Of a stretch of 64,000 nucleotides of DNA, positions 56,219 through 64,000 are shown one piece after another; positions within the stretch are counted from its first letter, which is position 1; every line of letters begins with the position of its first letter. Source of the DNA: an uncultured Pseudohongiella sp. (GTDB lineage: Bacteria > Pseudomonadota > Gammaproteobacteria > Pseudomonadales > Pseudohongiellaceae); the NCBI GenBank assembly GCA_951812715.1, contig OX638323.1, positions 2,832,577 to 2,896,576 of the forward strand. Reading direction: 5' to 3'. Under the pieces are notes generated by a model, which made no database searches, was not told the DNA's origin, and was given only the letters and a program-made list of their open reading frames with translations. Made by a program: the position numbers and the translations under genes.

Positions 56219-57471
56219 GCGGCAGCCTCGAATCGCCGGCAAACGTCGAGCGCGCTACGCACGGCGTCCTCGTGGAAGCCGTTGTACCACCATGCCCCAC
56301 AGTAATGGATGCGATCGACGCCGCAGATTTCGCTACGGCGCGCCTGAGCGCGCAAGCTCTGCTCGGAATAGCGCGGATGGCTGTAGCGGAATTCTTCCAG
56401 CACGGAACTCGGATCAACGTGATCCGTGGCGTTCAGCGAAACCAGCAAGGGTCGCGGAGAATGCAGTTTTTGCAAGATGTTCATGCAATAGGTAACAGTT
56501 GGAGGGCAGTCCTTTTTCACATCGCCGGCGCGAAAATTCCAGCTAGCCCAGGCTCGTCGCCGCCGCGGCATCAGGCTGGCGTCGTGATGCAACAGCACCG
56601 AATTGGGCCGATACGGTATTGACCGCAATATTTCCGCTTCCGCCGGCCGCGGCGACTCCAGCAGCGCCAGCGCCTGATCGCTATGACAGGCGAGCACCAC
56701 ATGGTCGAATTTCGCGCTGCCGTTATCGAATCGCAGTTGCACGCCGGCGTTCTCGCGGCGAACGCCTCGCACCGGCGTGGACAGGTTGATGCGATCCGCG
56801 AAATCGGCGCAAAGCGCCTTCACATAATTACGGGAACCACCGGCAATGGTGTACCAGCGCGGCCGATTGAGCAAGTTCAAAAGACCATGATTATCGAAGA
56901 AGCGCGTCAGCATGACCATGGGAAAGTCACCGGCCTGGCGCGGATCGCTCGACCAGATCGCCGCCACCAGAGGCAACAGATAATTGTCCGCGAACAAGCG
57001 GCCGAATTCGTGCCGATGGATGAACTCCGCGACCGTCCCGCCATCGACGTGGCGCCGAGCCGCCCGATTGAACCGCAAAATGTCGAGCAGCATCCGCTGG
57101 AATGACCGGCGCCACAGGTTGCGGCGCTGGGCGAACAGGGTATTCAGATTGTGACCGTTGTATTCCAGGTCGAGCGCCGGATTCGACACGCTGAAACTCA
57201 TTTCCGTGGGAATCAGGTCAACGCGCAGTTCCTTGAGCAGCGCCATGAACGAGGGATAGTTGCGGTCGTTGCAGACGATGAAACCCGTATCTACCCAGAA
57301 GTCGCGTCCACCGACTTTCGCCGCCACGGTATGGGAATGTCCGCCGGCATAGTCATTTGCCTCGAAAACGCTGACGTCGTGATCGCGCCGCAGCAACCGC
57401 GCTGCCGTCAGGCCGGCCACGCCGGCGCCGACTATGGCGATTCGCGCAGGCCGCGAACCATTGGCGGTCAT
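56215..57471 (-). CDS. FAD/NAD(P)-binding oxidoreductase of the ChrR locus
   Basis: 418 residues. The N-terminal FAD motif IAIVGAGVAGLTAARLL is followed by FEANDYAGGHSHTV, the Rossmann fold of amine-oxidase-like flavoproteins. The conserved DTGFIVCNDRNYPSF stretch marks the branch usually paired with DUF1365 and CFA synthase. ATG 57471 has GGGGGA 8 bases upstream; the open frame upstream of it is promoter DNA. It opens the operon, driven by an RpoE-like promoter. Confidence 0.9.
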   Translation of the reverse strand: MTANGSRPARIAIVGAGVAGLTAARLLRRDHDVSVFEANDYAGGHSHTVAAKVGGRDFWVDTGFIVCNDRNYPSFMALLKELRVDLIPTEMSFSVSNPALDLEYNGHNLNTLFAQRRNLWRRSFQRMLLDILRFNRAARRHVDGGTVAEFIHRHEFGRLFADNYLLPLVAAIWSSDPRQAGDFPMVMLTRFFDNHGLLNLLNRPRWYTIAGGSRNYVKALCADFADRINLSTPVRGVRRENAGVQLRFDNGSAKFDHVVLACHSDQALALLESPRPAEAEILRSIPYRPNSVLLHHDASLMPRRRRAWASWNFRAGDVKKDCPPTVTYCMNILQKLHSPRPLLVSLNATDHVDPSSVLEEFRYSHPRYSEQSLRAQARRSEICGVDRIHYCGAWWYNGFHEDAVRSALDVCRRFEAAA

Positions 57472-57550
57472 CGGGCGTCCCCCGTGAATTTCTGCATCTT
57501 CTCTACTGCCATGGCGGCATTCGCCGGCCTTGCAAAGACCTACGGTTGAA

Positions 57551-57580
57551 AAATACGACCACTCGCGCCGCGACGGATCA
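57551..57580 (-). promoter_or_regulatory. RpoE-like promoter for the FAD-DUF1365-cfa operon
   Basis: Minus-strand TGATCC (57580-57575), 18-bp spacer, then GTATTT (57556-57551), about 80 bp before the ATG at 57471. TGATCC is the -35 element known from the RpoE-ChrR system; the -10 match is weaker. Confidence 0.6.
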
Positions 57581-57602
57581 ATCGCCGCCACGTTGCTGCA
57601 AG

Positions 57603-57631
57603 TGATCCGCTTCCGTGGCGTCCGCGTAAAT
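57603..57631 (+). promoter_or_regulatory. RpoE-like promoter for the sigma factor-chrR operon
   Basis: Plus-strand TGATCC (57603-57608), 17-bp spacer, then GTAAAT (57626-57631). It mirrors the divergent promoter 22 bp away and would give autoregulation of the sigma factor gene beginning at 57760. Confidence 0.6.
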
Positions 57632-57759
57632 CCGGTATTATGGAACACATATTGCGATTCGAACTGTCGGGACTGTTGCCCGGATGCGAGCGCGTAGCTC
57701 CGAACAGCGCGCGCCGGGGCAAGGCCGCCGTGCAGCATGGCAGGACCTGGAACAGGGAC

Positions 57760-58344
57760 ATGGGACAAGAGTTTGGCCACGCGGAAGCGGCCAGCGATGA
57801 GGAATTACTCAGCGAAGTCAGCCATTCCGGCGATGCCTCCGCGTTCGCGCTGCTTTTCGCGCGCTATTCCCGGCGGATTTACCGAATTGGCTTGAAACTG
57901 ACCGGCAACGAGCAATTGTCACGAGATCTCGTGCAGGAAACCATGCTTACAGTCTGGCAGAAGGCGCACCTGTTTGATCTCGACCGGGGCAGCGCCGACA
58001 ACTGGATTTTCACGATGACGCGGAACCGCTGTTTCGATCTGTTGCGCAAGGCCAAGCGTCAGCCGGTTTGCGTCAGCGCCGATGACATCTGGCCGCCGGG
58101 CGAGGAAGCGGAATCCGTGTCGGAGACGGAGAATCCAATCGAGCGCCACGCCCTGTTGTCGCGCATCGGCGGCATGCTTACACGCTTGCCCGCTGAACAG
58201 CAGGCGGTAATCAAACAGGTTTATGAGCTGGATTTTACCCACGAGGAAGCGGCCAGACGCCTCGGCATACCCTTGGGTACGCTGAAGTCCCGCCTGCGCC
58301 TCGGCCTGGATAAACTCAAATATTTCGTTGGCCCGGACAAATGA
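57760..58344 (+). CDS. rpoE: ECF sigma factor, RpoE/ChrR-type
   Basis: 194 residues. Region 2 carries FARYSRRIYRIGLKLTGNEQ and DLVQETMLTVWQKAHLFD, and region 4 carries YELDFTHEEAARRLGIPLGT. Length and sequence fit the ECF11-like group partnered with ChrR. It should recognise TGATCC-type promoters, including the two in the divergent intergenic region. The stop overlaps the anti-sigma start (ATGA), as expected of a sigma/anti-sigma pair. ATG 57760 is preferred over ATG 57640. Confidence 0.94.
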   Translation: MGQEFGHAEAASDEELLSEVSHSGDASAFALLFARYSRRIYRIGLKLTGNEQLSRDLVQETMLTVWQKAHLFDLDRGSADNWIFTMTRNRCFDLLRKAKRQPVCVSADDIWPPGEEAESVSETENPIERHALLSRIGGMLTRLPAEQQAVIKQVYELDFTHEEAARRLGIPLGTLKSRLRLGLDKLKYFVGPDK

Positions 58345-59030
58345 ACAGCAAGAGCAATCATCATCCATCCGACATCATGCTGGAAAATTTCGCGCGGCGC
58401 GAATTGCCCGTCGGCACAAGCGTTATTATTTCCGCCCATGTAGAGTTGTGCGGCCGCTGTCGGGCGCGGGTTGCGGATTTTGAACGTCGTGAAATGCGCG
58501 AATGGCATCCAGAGGCGGCAACCGTGGACGTTCATGTTCCGGATCTGGAGGGCATGATCGAAGGGATCATCAGCTTGCCGCGACAGCAACCCGGCCGCGA
58601 CAAAGAGCTCGCGACCGCGGCCCAGGACAGGTTCGTCAACGGCGCGCGGCTGCCTCGCGCGCTACATCAGGCCGCGGTCAATCTGCAATGGAGCCGGCTC
58701 ACCGACGGCATCCATCAGGCCAAGGTGGCGGTCGATCATGAAACCCGGTGCGAGTTCATACATATGGCCGAAAATGCGCCTTCCCCGGCGCATACCCACT
58801 ACGGCCGCGAATACACCCTGGTGCTGCAAGGCAGCTTTCACGATGACCTCGGTAGCTACGGCGTTGGCGATTTTCTGTTGCGCGACGCTAGCCATGAGCA
58901 CCAGCCGGTGAGCGACAACGGCTGTTTGTGTTTCGCCGTGCTTGATCGCCCGCTGCGATTCACCAGGGGCCTGCCGAGACTGCTGAACCCGATCAACCGC
59001 CTGCGCTTCCGCGGCGGCCTGGCGCGTTAG
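58341..59030 (+). CDS. chrR: ChrR-type zinc anti-sigma factor with cupin domain
   Basis: 229 residues. The N-terminal ZAS domain has His33, Cys37 and Cys40 (HVELCGRC), and the C-terminal cupin has HTHYGREYTLVLQGSF and HEHQP as metal ligands. In Rhodobacter, ChrR releases sigma-E when singlet oxygen is present. The adjacent lipid-modifying genes fit the same response. It lies 27 bp from the convergent oxygenase gene. Confidence 0.94.
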   Translation: MNSKSNHHPSDIMLENFARRELPVGTSVIISAHVELCGRCRARVADFERREMREWHPEAATVDVHVPDLEGMIEGIISLPRQQPGRDKELATAAQDRFVNGARLPRALHQAAVNLQWSRLTDGIHQAKVAVDHETRCEFIHMAENAPSPAHTHYGREYTLVLQGSFHDDLGSYGVGDFLLRDASHEHQPVSDNGCLCFAVLDRPLRFTRGLPRLLNPINRLRFRGGLAR

Positions 59031-59057
59031 CCGGGGGCGTCAAACCAGGGCGGCGGC

Positions 59058-59723
59058 TCAGCGATTGCGCCGCGCATCGATGTTCATGGCAATGGAAATG
59101 CGTTCGCGCGCGCCGGTATAAGTGCGCACGCCGTGGCGCAGCCAGGCGGGGAATACGATCAGATCGCCGCGTTTGAGTTTGAATTCGACTTCGAATTGCT
59201 GCGGGTTGCCGTCGGCGCCAAGCATGCGCATCGCGGTATTGTGCATGGCGACGGATGGAAAGCGAGGATCTTCCATGTAGAATTCGCCGCCGGAATCGCC
59301 CAATTCCTTTTGCTCGCCCATATCGACATACATCACCGCCGCCCACAGGTTGCCCGGATGGCAATGCAAGTGGTTGAACCCGCCCTGGGGCGTGACATTG
59401 GCCCACATGCGCACGACCCAGTGATAACTTTCCGGCCTGACTTCCTGGAATACGGTAAGCCGTTTGCAAATCTTGATTGCCGTATCGGCAAGTTCGCCCG
59501 CCGCGGCGCCGCCCCATTTCAGCATGTCGGTATCCGAGTGCCATGAGCCGATATTGGATCTCGACAGGCCGGTTTGCCGCGCCTTGTTGCGCCGAATGGA
59601 CTGTTCCAGATCGTCCATCAGCGTTTCGCCGTTCTTCAGCCGGCTGACCACGACCGGAGTCTCGAAGAATCCCACGTGCTGGGCTTCGAGATGCAGGTTG
59701 TAGCGCTGGGCCGAGTTGTTCAT
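59058..59723 (-). CDS. 2OG-Fe(II) oxygenase-like protein (TIGR02466 type)
   Basis: 221 residues from ATG 59723; a longer form from 59798 is less likely. The HLHCHPGNLWAAVMYVD stretch and RHGVRTYTGARERISIAMN provide candidate Fe(II) and 2-oxoglutarate ligands (His, His, Arg). These proteins are putative hydroxylases of unknown substrate. Its 3' end faces chrR and its 5' end faces the beta-helix protein gene; it has no operon partner. Confidence 0.75.
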   Translation of the reverse strand: MNNSAQRYNLHLEAQHVGFFETPVVVSRLKNGETLMDDLEQSIRRNKARQTGLSRSNIGSWHSDTDMLKWGGAAAGELADTAIKICKRLTVFQEVRPESYHWVVRMWANVTPQGGFNHLHCHPGNLWAAVMYVDMGEQKELGDSGGEFYMEDPRFPSVAMHNTAMRMLGADGNPQQFEVEFKLKRGDLIVFPAWLRHGVRTYTGARERISIAMNIDARRNR

Positions 59724-59893
59724 GCGGCTGCGAACTGGATTCGACGGCGGCAATAATAGCAGGTTTGGCCGGCGCTTAAGCCAGGCGTTTGCTGTCATAT
59801 TTCTGCAACCAAATTGTCGCGAATTTGAAACAACAGATTCCTAACATGACGCATCCATCTTTGTGTTCCACACGACATCAGCCAGGAGCGAAA

Positions 59894-61705
59894 ATGAAAT
59901 TCAAGCAAAGCAAAATGACCGCGCTTGCCGCCGGCGTAGCGTTAGGCGTAACAGCCTTGGCCGCCCAGGCCGGCGATGGCGCGCAGACTGAACTCAGCAC
60001 CGCGGGCGCGAGTTCCGGTACCGCGTTCACCGGCGGCGCGACAATAAATGGCGGCGTAAGCTATCTGGCGGAAGTTCCCGCCTCCGAACCGGCCGATCTG
60101 GTGGTAACCGTACATCCCGCGGTCGCGGACGTAGGCGCCGAAGCCGATATCTACGTCATTCTGAGCGTGCCGGGGCAGGGGTTTTTCCAGAAGATTTCCG
60201 GCGAAATCTGGTTGCCGCTCGATCTCGACGATCTGGTGGGCTCATTGCGGCCCTATTCAAGCAAGACGCTGGGAGAAAACGAAAAGGTAACCGTTATCGA
60301 CGGTCTGGTTGGTGAAGACGCCAACATGGCCGGCATGACGCTGGACGCCTATGTCGCCTACGCCGTGGATGGAGATCTTGCGACTATCACCTACAACGAT
60401 GTGACGGCTCCGGCGCGGTTGACCATCGCCGAATCCGCGGCCAATGCCTGCCCGGCGAATACCACGCCAGTGCTTTCCGGTGAAACTTTCAAGGGCAAGG
60501 ACGTTTGCATATTGTCCGGCAGGATAACCGGCGACACGCATCTTACTTCCAATTTTTCCTACTTCCTCGCCGATCAGGTAATCATCGGTGAAAATGCCGT
60601 AACCGACAACGAAGCCAAGGTCAAGCTGACCATTGATGCCGGCACTACCGTTTTCGCGCCGACCGCTGGTGGCGGACTAGGTTACCTGGTTGTCGATCGC
60701 GGCGGCCAGTTGCATGCCAACGGAACTCGTGAAAAGCCCGTCATTTTCACCTACGAGGACGAAGATAACGCCGACGAGTTCACCACCGGCCAGTGGGGCG
60801 GTCTGGTACTGAACGGCAGCGCTACGCTGAACGTTCAGGGCGGCGTCGCCGAAGGCGAGGGCGCCAGCGGGGAATACGGCGGCGCGAACGATGAGGACAG
60901 CAGCGGCGTAATGACTTTCGTGCAAGTCAAGTACGCGGGTCAGAACTTCACCGAAGAAGACGAATTGAACGGCATCGCCTTCCAGGGCACGGGTTCTGGA
61001 ACCCTGGTCGATTATGTCCAGGTACACAACAATTCGGACGATGGCATAGAGTTTTTCGGCGGCACTACCAATGCCAGACACGTTCTACTCTCCGGCAACG
61101 AAGACGACGCGCTTGACTGGACCCAGGGCTGGAACGGCAAGATGCAATTCGTCGCGATCAAACAGGGCAGCAACAGCGAACATTGCATCGAGGCCGACAG
61201 CAACAGCGACAACAATGACGCGGAGCCGCGCGCGCAGGCGATCATTTCCAATATCACGTGCGCCGGTCCGTCCGATAGCGGCGAAAACGGCTTTCGACTG
61301 CGGGAAGGCACGTCAGCGCAAATTTCCAATGGCGTTATAGCCAGTTTCGGCGCCGGCGGATATTGTGTGGATATCGATGACCCGGCTACGTTTACCGCCG
61401 CCGGCGGCAGTATCGCCGGATTGAACGGTAGCTTGACTCTGAGCAGTTCCCGAGTGGATTCAGCCTGTACTTTTTCCGAATCCGACGGAGACGCCTTTAC
61501 CGTTGCTGACTGGTTTAACGCTCAATCCGGCAGCGCCATAGGCGGCGTTGACCTCGGCGGCGACAGCGGCCTGATCAACGGTCACCAACTGAACGCGGTG
61601 GCGCCGGCGATTCCTGACGATTCGTTCTTCGAGCAAGTCGATTACATCGGCGCGATCAAGGATGAAACCTCCGACTGGACCGCGGGCTGGTCTTACTCGG
61701 ACTGA
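59894..61705 (+). CDS. secreted beta-helix-like surface protein
   Basis: 603 residues from ATG 59894, with AGGAGC just upstream. Signal peptide to about residue 27 (VTALAAQAG). The middle and C-terminal part consists of Gly/Asn/Asp-rich repeated strands such as GQWGGLVLNGSATLNVQGG, GIAFQGTGSGTLVDYVQVHN and GIEFFGGTTNARHVLLSGNE, suggesting a right-handed beta helix. Paired cysteines occur (CPANTTPVLSGETFKGKDVC). It is followed by a TonB receptor gene; such pairs are common in marine gammaproteobacteria and may capture a ligand at the surface. Confidence 0.75.
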   Translation: MKFKQSKMTALAAGVALGVTALAAQAGDGAQTELSTAGASSGTAFTGGATINGGVSYLAEVPASEPADLVVTVHPAVADVGAEADIYVILSVPGQGFFQKISGEIWLPLDLDDLVGSLRPYSSKTLGENEKVTVIDGLVGEDANMAGMTLDAYVAYAVDGDLATITYNDVTAPARLTIAESAANACPANTTPVLSGETFKGKDVCILSGRITGDTHLTSNFSYFLADQVIIGENAVTDNEAKVKLTIDAGTTVFAPTAGGGLGYLVVDRGGQLHANGTREKPVIFTYEDEDNADEFTTGQWGGLVLNGSATLNVQGGVAEGEGASGEYGGANDEDSSGVMTFVQVKYAGQNFTEEDELNGIAFQGTGSGTLVDYVQVHNNSDDGIEFFGGTTNARHVLLSGNEDDALDWTQGWNGKMQFVAIKQGSNSEHCIEADSNSDNNDAEPRAQAIISNITCAGPSDSGENGFRLREGTSAQISNGVIASFGAGGYCVDIDDPATFTAAGGSIAGLNGSLTLSSSRVDSACTFSESDGDAFTVADWFNAQSGSAIGGVDLGGDSGLINGHQLNAVAPAIPDDSFFEQVDYIGAIKDETSDWTAGWSYSD

Positions 61706-61742
61706 CCCTGGTTCGGCGACGGACCGCAACGTCCTGAACGAT

Positions 61743-61770
61743 GGAAGGGGATGCATTCGCATCCCCTTCC
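61743..61770 (+). terminator. strong hairpin downstream of the beta-helix gene
   Basis: A perfect 12-bp stem, GGAAGGGGATGC and GCATCCCCTTCC, with an ATTC loop starts 38 bp after the stop codon. Only a short T-poor tail follows (TGCGTTGTT), so it may act as an imperfect terminator or mRNA 3'-end stabiliser before the TonB receptor gene. Confidence 0.65.
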
Positions 61771-61881
61771 TGCGTTGTTACAAGCAAGCGGAATGCCGGG
61801 AAATTTCTTTCGCTTCAGTAACATGATTGTCATAAAGATGCCATAAACTGGCGCTTTAAATACCCACTTTCGGACGAGAGA

Positions 61882-64000
61882 ATGAGTATATACGCGCTGC
61901 AAAACCGAATCCTGATCTTGACCCTGGCGTCCGCGCTATGTGGAATTGGGGGAACGGCATTTGCCCAGGAGCCGCGCATCGAAGAAATCTCGGTGATCGG
62001 CCAGTTTGTCCCCGACGAGAAGCGGGAAACCGCTTCAGTGTCGAACGTCGTCGGCGCGGAGCAATTCACTCGCTCGGGCGATTCCAATATTGCCGAAAGT
62101 CTCAAGCGCGTCGCGGGGCTGAGCACCGTGGGCGGCAAGTTTGTCTATGTTCGCGGCCTTGGCGAGCGTTATTCGACGACCTTGCTCAATGGCGCGATCC
62201 TGCCGAGCCCGGAGCCGATCAACCGGGTAGTGCCCATGGATCTGTTCCCCACCGCCGTACTGGAAAGCGTGTTGGTGCAGAAAACCTATTCGGCCCAGTT
62301 TCCCAGTGAATTCGGCGGCGGCGTATTGCAATTGCGCACCAAGAAATCCACCGACGAGTTCTTCTGGAACGTGTCTTCCTCGGTCGGCATGACTTCCGAC
62401 GTGAATTTCGAGGAAGGCCTGACCATCTCCGGCGGCGACATGGCCTGGCTTGGTTATGACGACGGTTATCGCGGCATACCCGCCGCGCTTCGCCTGGCAA
62501 CCGAGGGTGACAAGGAACTCAAGCGCGCGAGCCGGTTTGGCGGCGGCGGAGGCTATTCAGCGGAGGAACTGCAAGCTATCGGCCATTCCCTGCGCAATGA
62601 ATACAACCCGAATTCGGAGGAACTGCCGGCAAATTTCGATATATCCACATCCCTGGGCAACTTTCACGCAATCGGCAATTCCGGCGCCACGGTCAATTAC
62701 CTGGCGGCAATCGATTATTCCAATAGCTGGGATCGCAACGAGATCGAACGCAAGACCTACAAGATAAATAACGCAGGGCTGGATCTCGATGACGATCTGG
62801 TCTGGAACGGCACCGAGCATAGCATTGATATCAGCGGCATTCTGACCACGGCCATCGACTTCAATGCGAATCACAACGTGCGCCTGACTTCGGTAGTACT
62901 GCGCAAGACTGACGACAGCGCGGGATTCGTGGAAGGAGATATCGCGCAGGAGGCCTATATCCGCCGCACCGAACTGGAATGGATCGAGCGCGAGTTGTTT
63001 TCAAATCAATTGCAAGGCGATCACTTCTTTCCCGGGTTCAACGAACTCGTGATCAACTGGCGCTACAGCGATGTCAAGGCCGAACGCGACTCTCCCGATC
63101 ATCGCCGTTACCGCTACGACCTCGAAGGCGATGGGCTGTTCCAGTTTTCCACTCGAGCCGACGGCAATGTGCGCCGCTTTAGCGCGCTTGACGACGATGC
63201 CCGGGATTTTGGTCTTGACGCCACCATGGTGTTCGATGGGCCGGGCAACGCCATCTTCACTGCTCAGGCAGGTATGGTAATCAACGAGAAAGTGCGCGAT
63301 TCGGAAATCCGCCGCTATTCTTTCTTCGATCTGGGCCGCCGTACCCGCGATCAGGATTTGCTCAGGCTTTCCATGGAAGAAATTTTCGTACCGGAAAATA
63401 TCGCGCCGGACGCCTTCGAGCTGCGCGAGTTCACCCGCCCCACCGACAATTATGTCGCCAGGAACGAATCAGAATCCTGGTACGTCAATGGTGAAATCAA
63501 TTTCGGCGAGCGGTTGCGCCTGAATGGCGGAGTTCGCGTCGAAGACTTCAAGCAGTCGGTGGATACCTTCGATCTGTTCCGCGACGTGGAAGTGAATGCA
63601 AGTCAGGGCAGCGAGGATGTGTTGCCCGCTTTCAGCGCGACTTTTATCAATAACGATCACCAGTTCCGGCTGGCCTATAGCGAAACCCTCTCAAGGCCCG
63701 ATTTCCGGGAACTGTCTCCGGCAGCCTTTACCGATCCCATTACCGGCCGTGAAGTAGTCGGCAATCCGAATTTGAAGATTACTTCGATCACCAACTACGA
63801 TTTCCGCTGGGAATGGTATTTTGGTTTCAGCGACTATATGTCGTTAGGCATTTTCTACAAGGAATTCGAAAACCCCATTGAATCCGTCATCCAGGGCGGC
63901 GCCACCGGGGTGCAGACCTTTACTAACGCGAAGTCGGGCGAAAACCAGGGAATCGAGTGGGAGATATACAAGAGTCTCGAATTTCTTGGCGGCATCGGCG
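61882..64000 (+). CDS. TonB-dependent receptor (3' end beyond window)
   Basis: 706 residues visible from ATG 61882. Signal peptide to about residue 29, EEISVIGQFVPDEKRETAS as TonB-box region, a plug with GGKFVYVRGLGERYSTTLLN, ESVLVQKTYSAQFPSEFGGG and barrel segments such as YSETLSRPDFRELSPAAFTD. This N-terminal type is frequent in marine gammaproteobacterial receptors of large or organic ligands. A hairpin separates it from the upstream beta-helix gene, but the two probably act together. Confidence 0.9.
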   Translation, partial: MSIYALQNRILILTLASALCGIGGTAFAQEPRIEEISVIGQFVPDEKRETASVSNVVGAEQFTRSGDSNIAESLKRVAGLSTVGGKFVYVRGLGERYSTTLLNGAILPSPEPINRVVPMDLFPTAVLESVLVQKTYSAQFPSEFGGGVLQLRTKKSTDEFFWNVSSSVGMTSDVNFEEGLTISGGDMAWLGYDDGYRGIPAALRLATEGDKELKRASRFGGGGGYSAEELQAIGHSLRNEYNPNSEELPANFDISTSLGNFHAIGNSGATVNYLAAIDYSNSWDRNEIERKTYKINNAGLDLDDDLVWNGTEHSIDISGILTTAIDFNANHNVRLTSVVLRKTDDSAGFVEGDIAQEAYIRRTELEWIERELFSNQLQGDHFFPGFNELVINWRYSDVKAERDSPDHRRYRYDLEGDGLFQFSTRADGNVRRFSALDDDARDFGLDATMVFDGPGNAIFTAQAGMVINEKVRDSEIRRYSFFDLGRRTRDQDLLRLSMEEIFVPENIAPDAFELREFTRPTDNYVARNESESWYVNGEINFGERLRLNGGVRVEDFKQSVDTFDLFRDVEVNASQGSEDVLPAFSATFINNDHQFRLAYSETLSRPDFRELSPAAFTDPITGREVVGNPNLKITSITNYDFRWEWYFGFSDYMSLGIFYKEFENPIESVIQGGATGVQTFTNAKSGENQGIEWEIYKSLEFLGGIG

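Overview
The window is a GC-rich (roughly 60%) bacterial chromosome segment whose gene order and protein types fit a gammaproteobacterium, probably an aquatic or marine one. Pointers are the core run glyA-nrdR-ribD-ribE-ribBX-ribH-nusB-thiL, the xseB-ispA-dxs run, a zntR-type regulator, an RpoE-ChrR pair and three TonB-dependent receptors. I cannot name the genus. No rRNA, tRNA, CRISPR array, complete insertion sequence or integrase was seen.

Layout. 1-1.4 kb: 5' end of a periplasmic alpha-carbonic anhydrase gene and a VapBC-like toxin-antitoxin pair with an inverted-repeat operator. 1.5-4 kb: a ZntR-like regulator with a clear MerR-type promoter and a SO_0444-family metal efflux permease, convergent with a glycerate kinase. 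4.1-5.8 kb: a DnaT-like protein with three DnaT repeats, overlapping a lambda-P-like helicase loader. 5.9-12.7 kb: the housekeeping run from glyA to thiL. 12.7-27.6 kb: nine co-directed minus-strand genes forming a hydantoin-type (cyclic ureide) uptake and catabolism island: NCS1 permease, hydantoin racemase, MalT/LuxR-type regulator, small membrane protein, MFS transporter, two HyuB subunits, one HyuA subunit and a TonB-dependent receptor. The island sits between thiL and pgpA, genes that are commonly neighbours. 28-29.1 kb: pgpA and stand-alone ribA, the latter matching the degenerate RibA domain of RibBX. 29.1-33.4 kb: a giant secreted protein with two plant-type leucine-rich-repeat blocks and an HExxH metallopeptidase-like domain. 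33.6-38.1 kb: a cobC-like phosphatase, cobO, dxs, ispA and xseB. 38.2-40.5 kb: a tight operon of two DUF1538 membrane proteins, a PII-like protein and a CBS-domain protein.

40.7-54.1 kb is an accessory stretch: a lipoprotein hydrolase, a TonB receptor, an uncharacterised membrane protein, a MAPEG protein, a decayed Opp-type ABC ATPase remnant, a VTT-domain protein, a ParDE-like pair, a DUF4143 ATPase, a 1-Cys peroxiredoxin, a PQQ dehydrogenase, a poly-C tract between inverted dispersed repeats, an orphan HigA-like protein, a beta-carbonic anhydrase and a truncated DapA-family gene.

54.2-59.0 kb is a divergent ECF sigma/ChrR locus: sigma factor and anti-sigma factor on one side; FAD oxidoreductase, DUF1365 protein and cyclopropane-fatty-acid-synthase-like methyltransferase on the other, with RpoE-like promoters in between. 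It looks like a photo-oxidative (singlet oxygen) membrane-lipid response. 59-64 kb: a 2OG-Fe(II) oxygenase-like protein, a secreted beta-helix-like protein and a TonB receptor cut by the window end. Two copies of a structured dispersed repeat lie at 7.7 and 36.9 kb.
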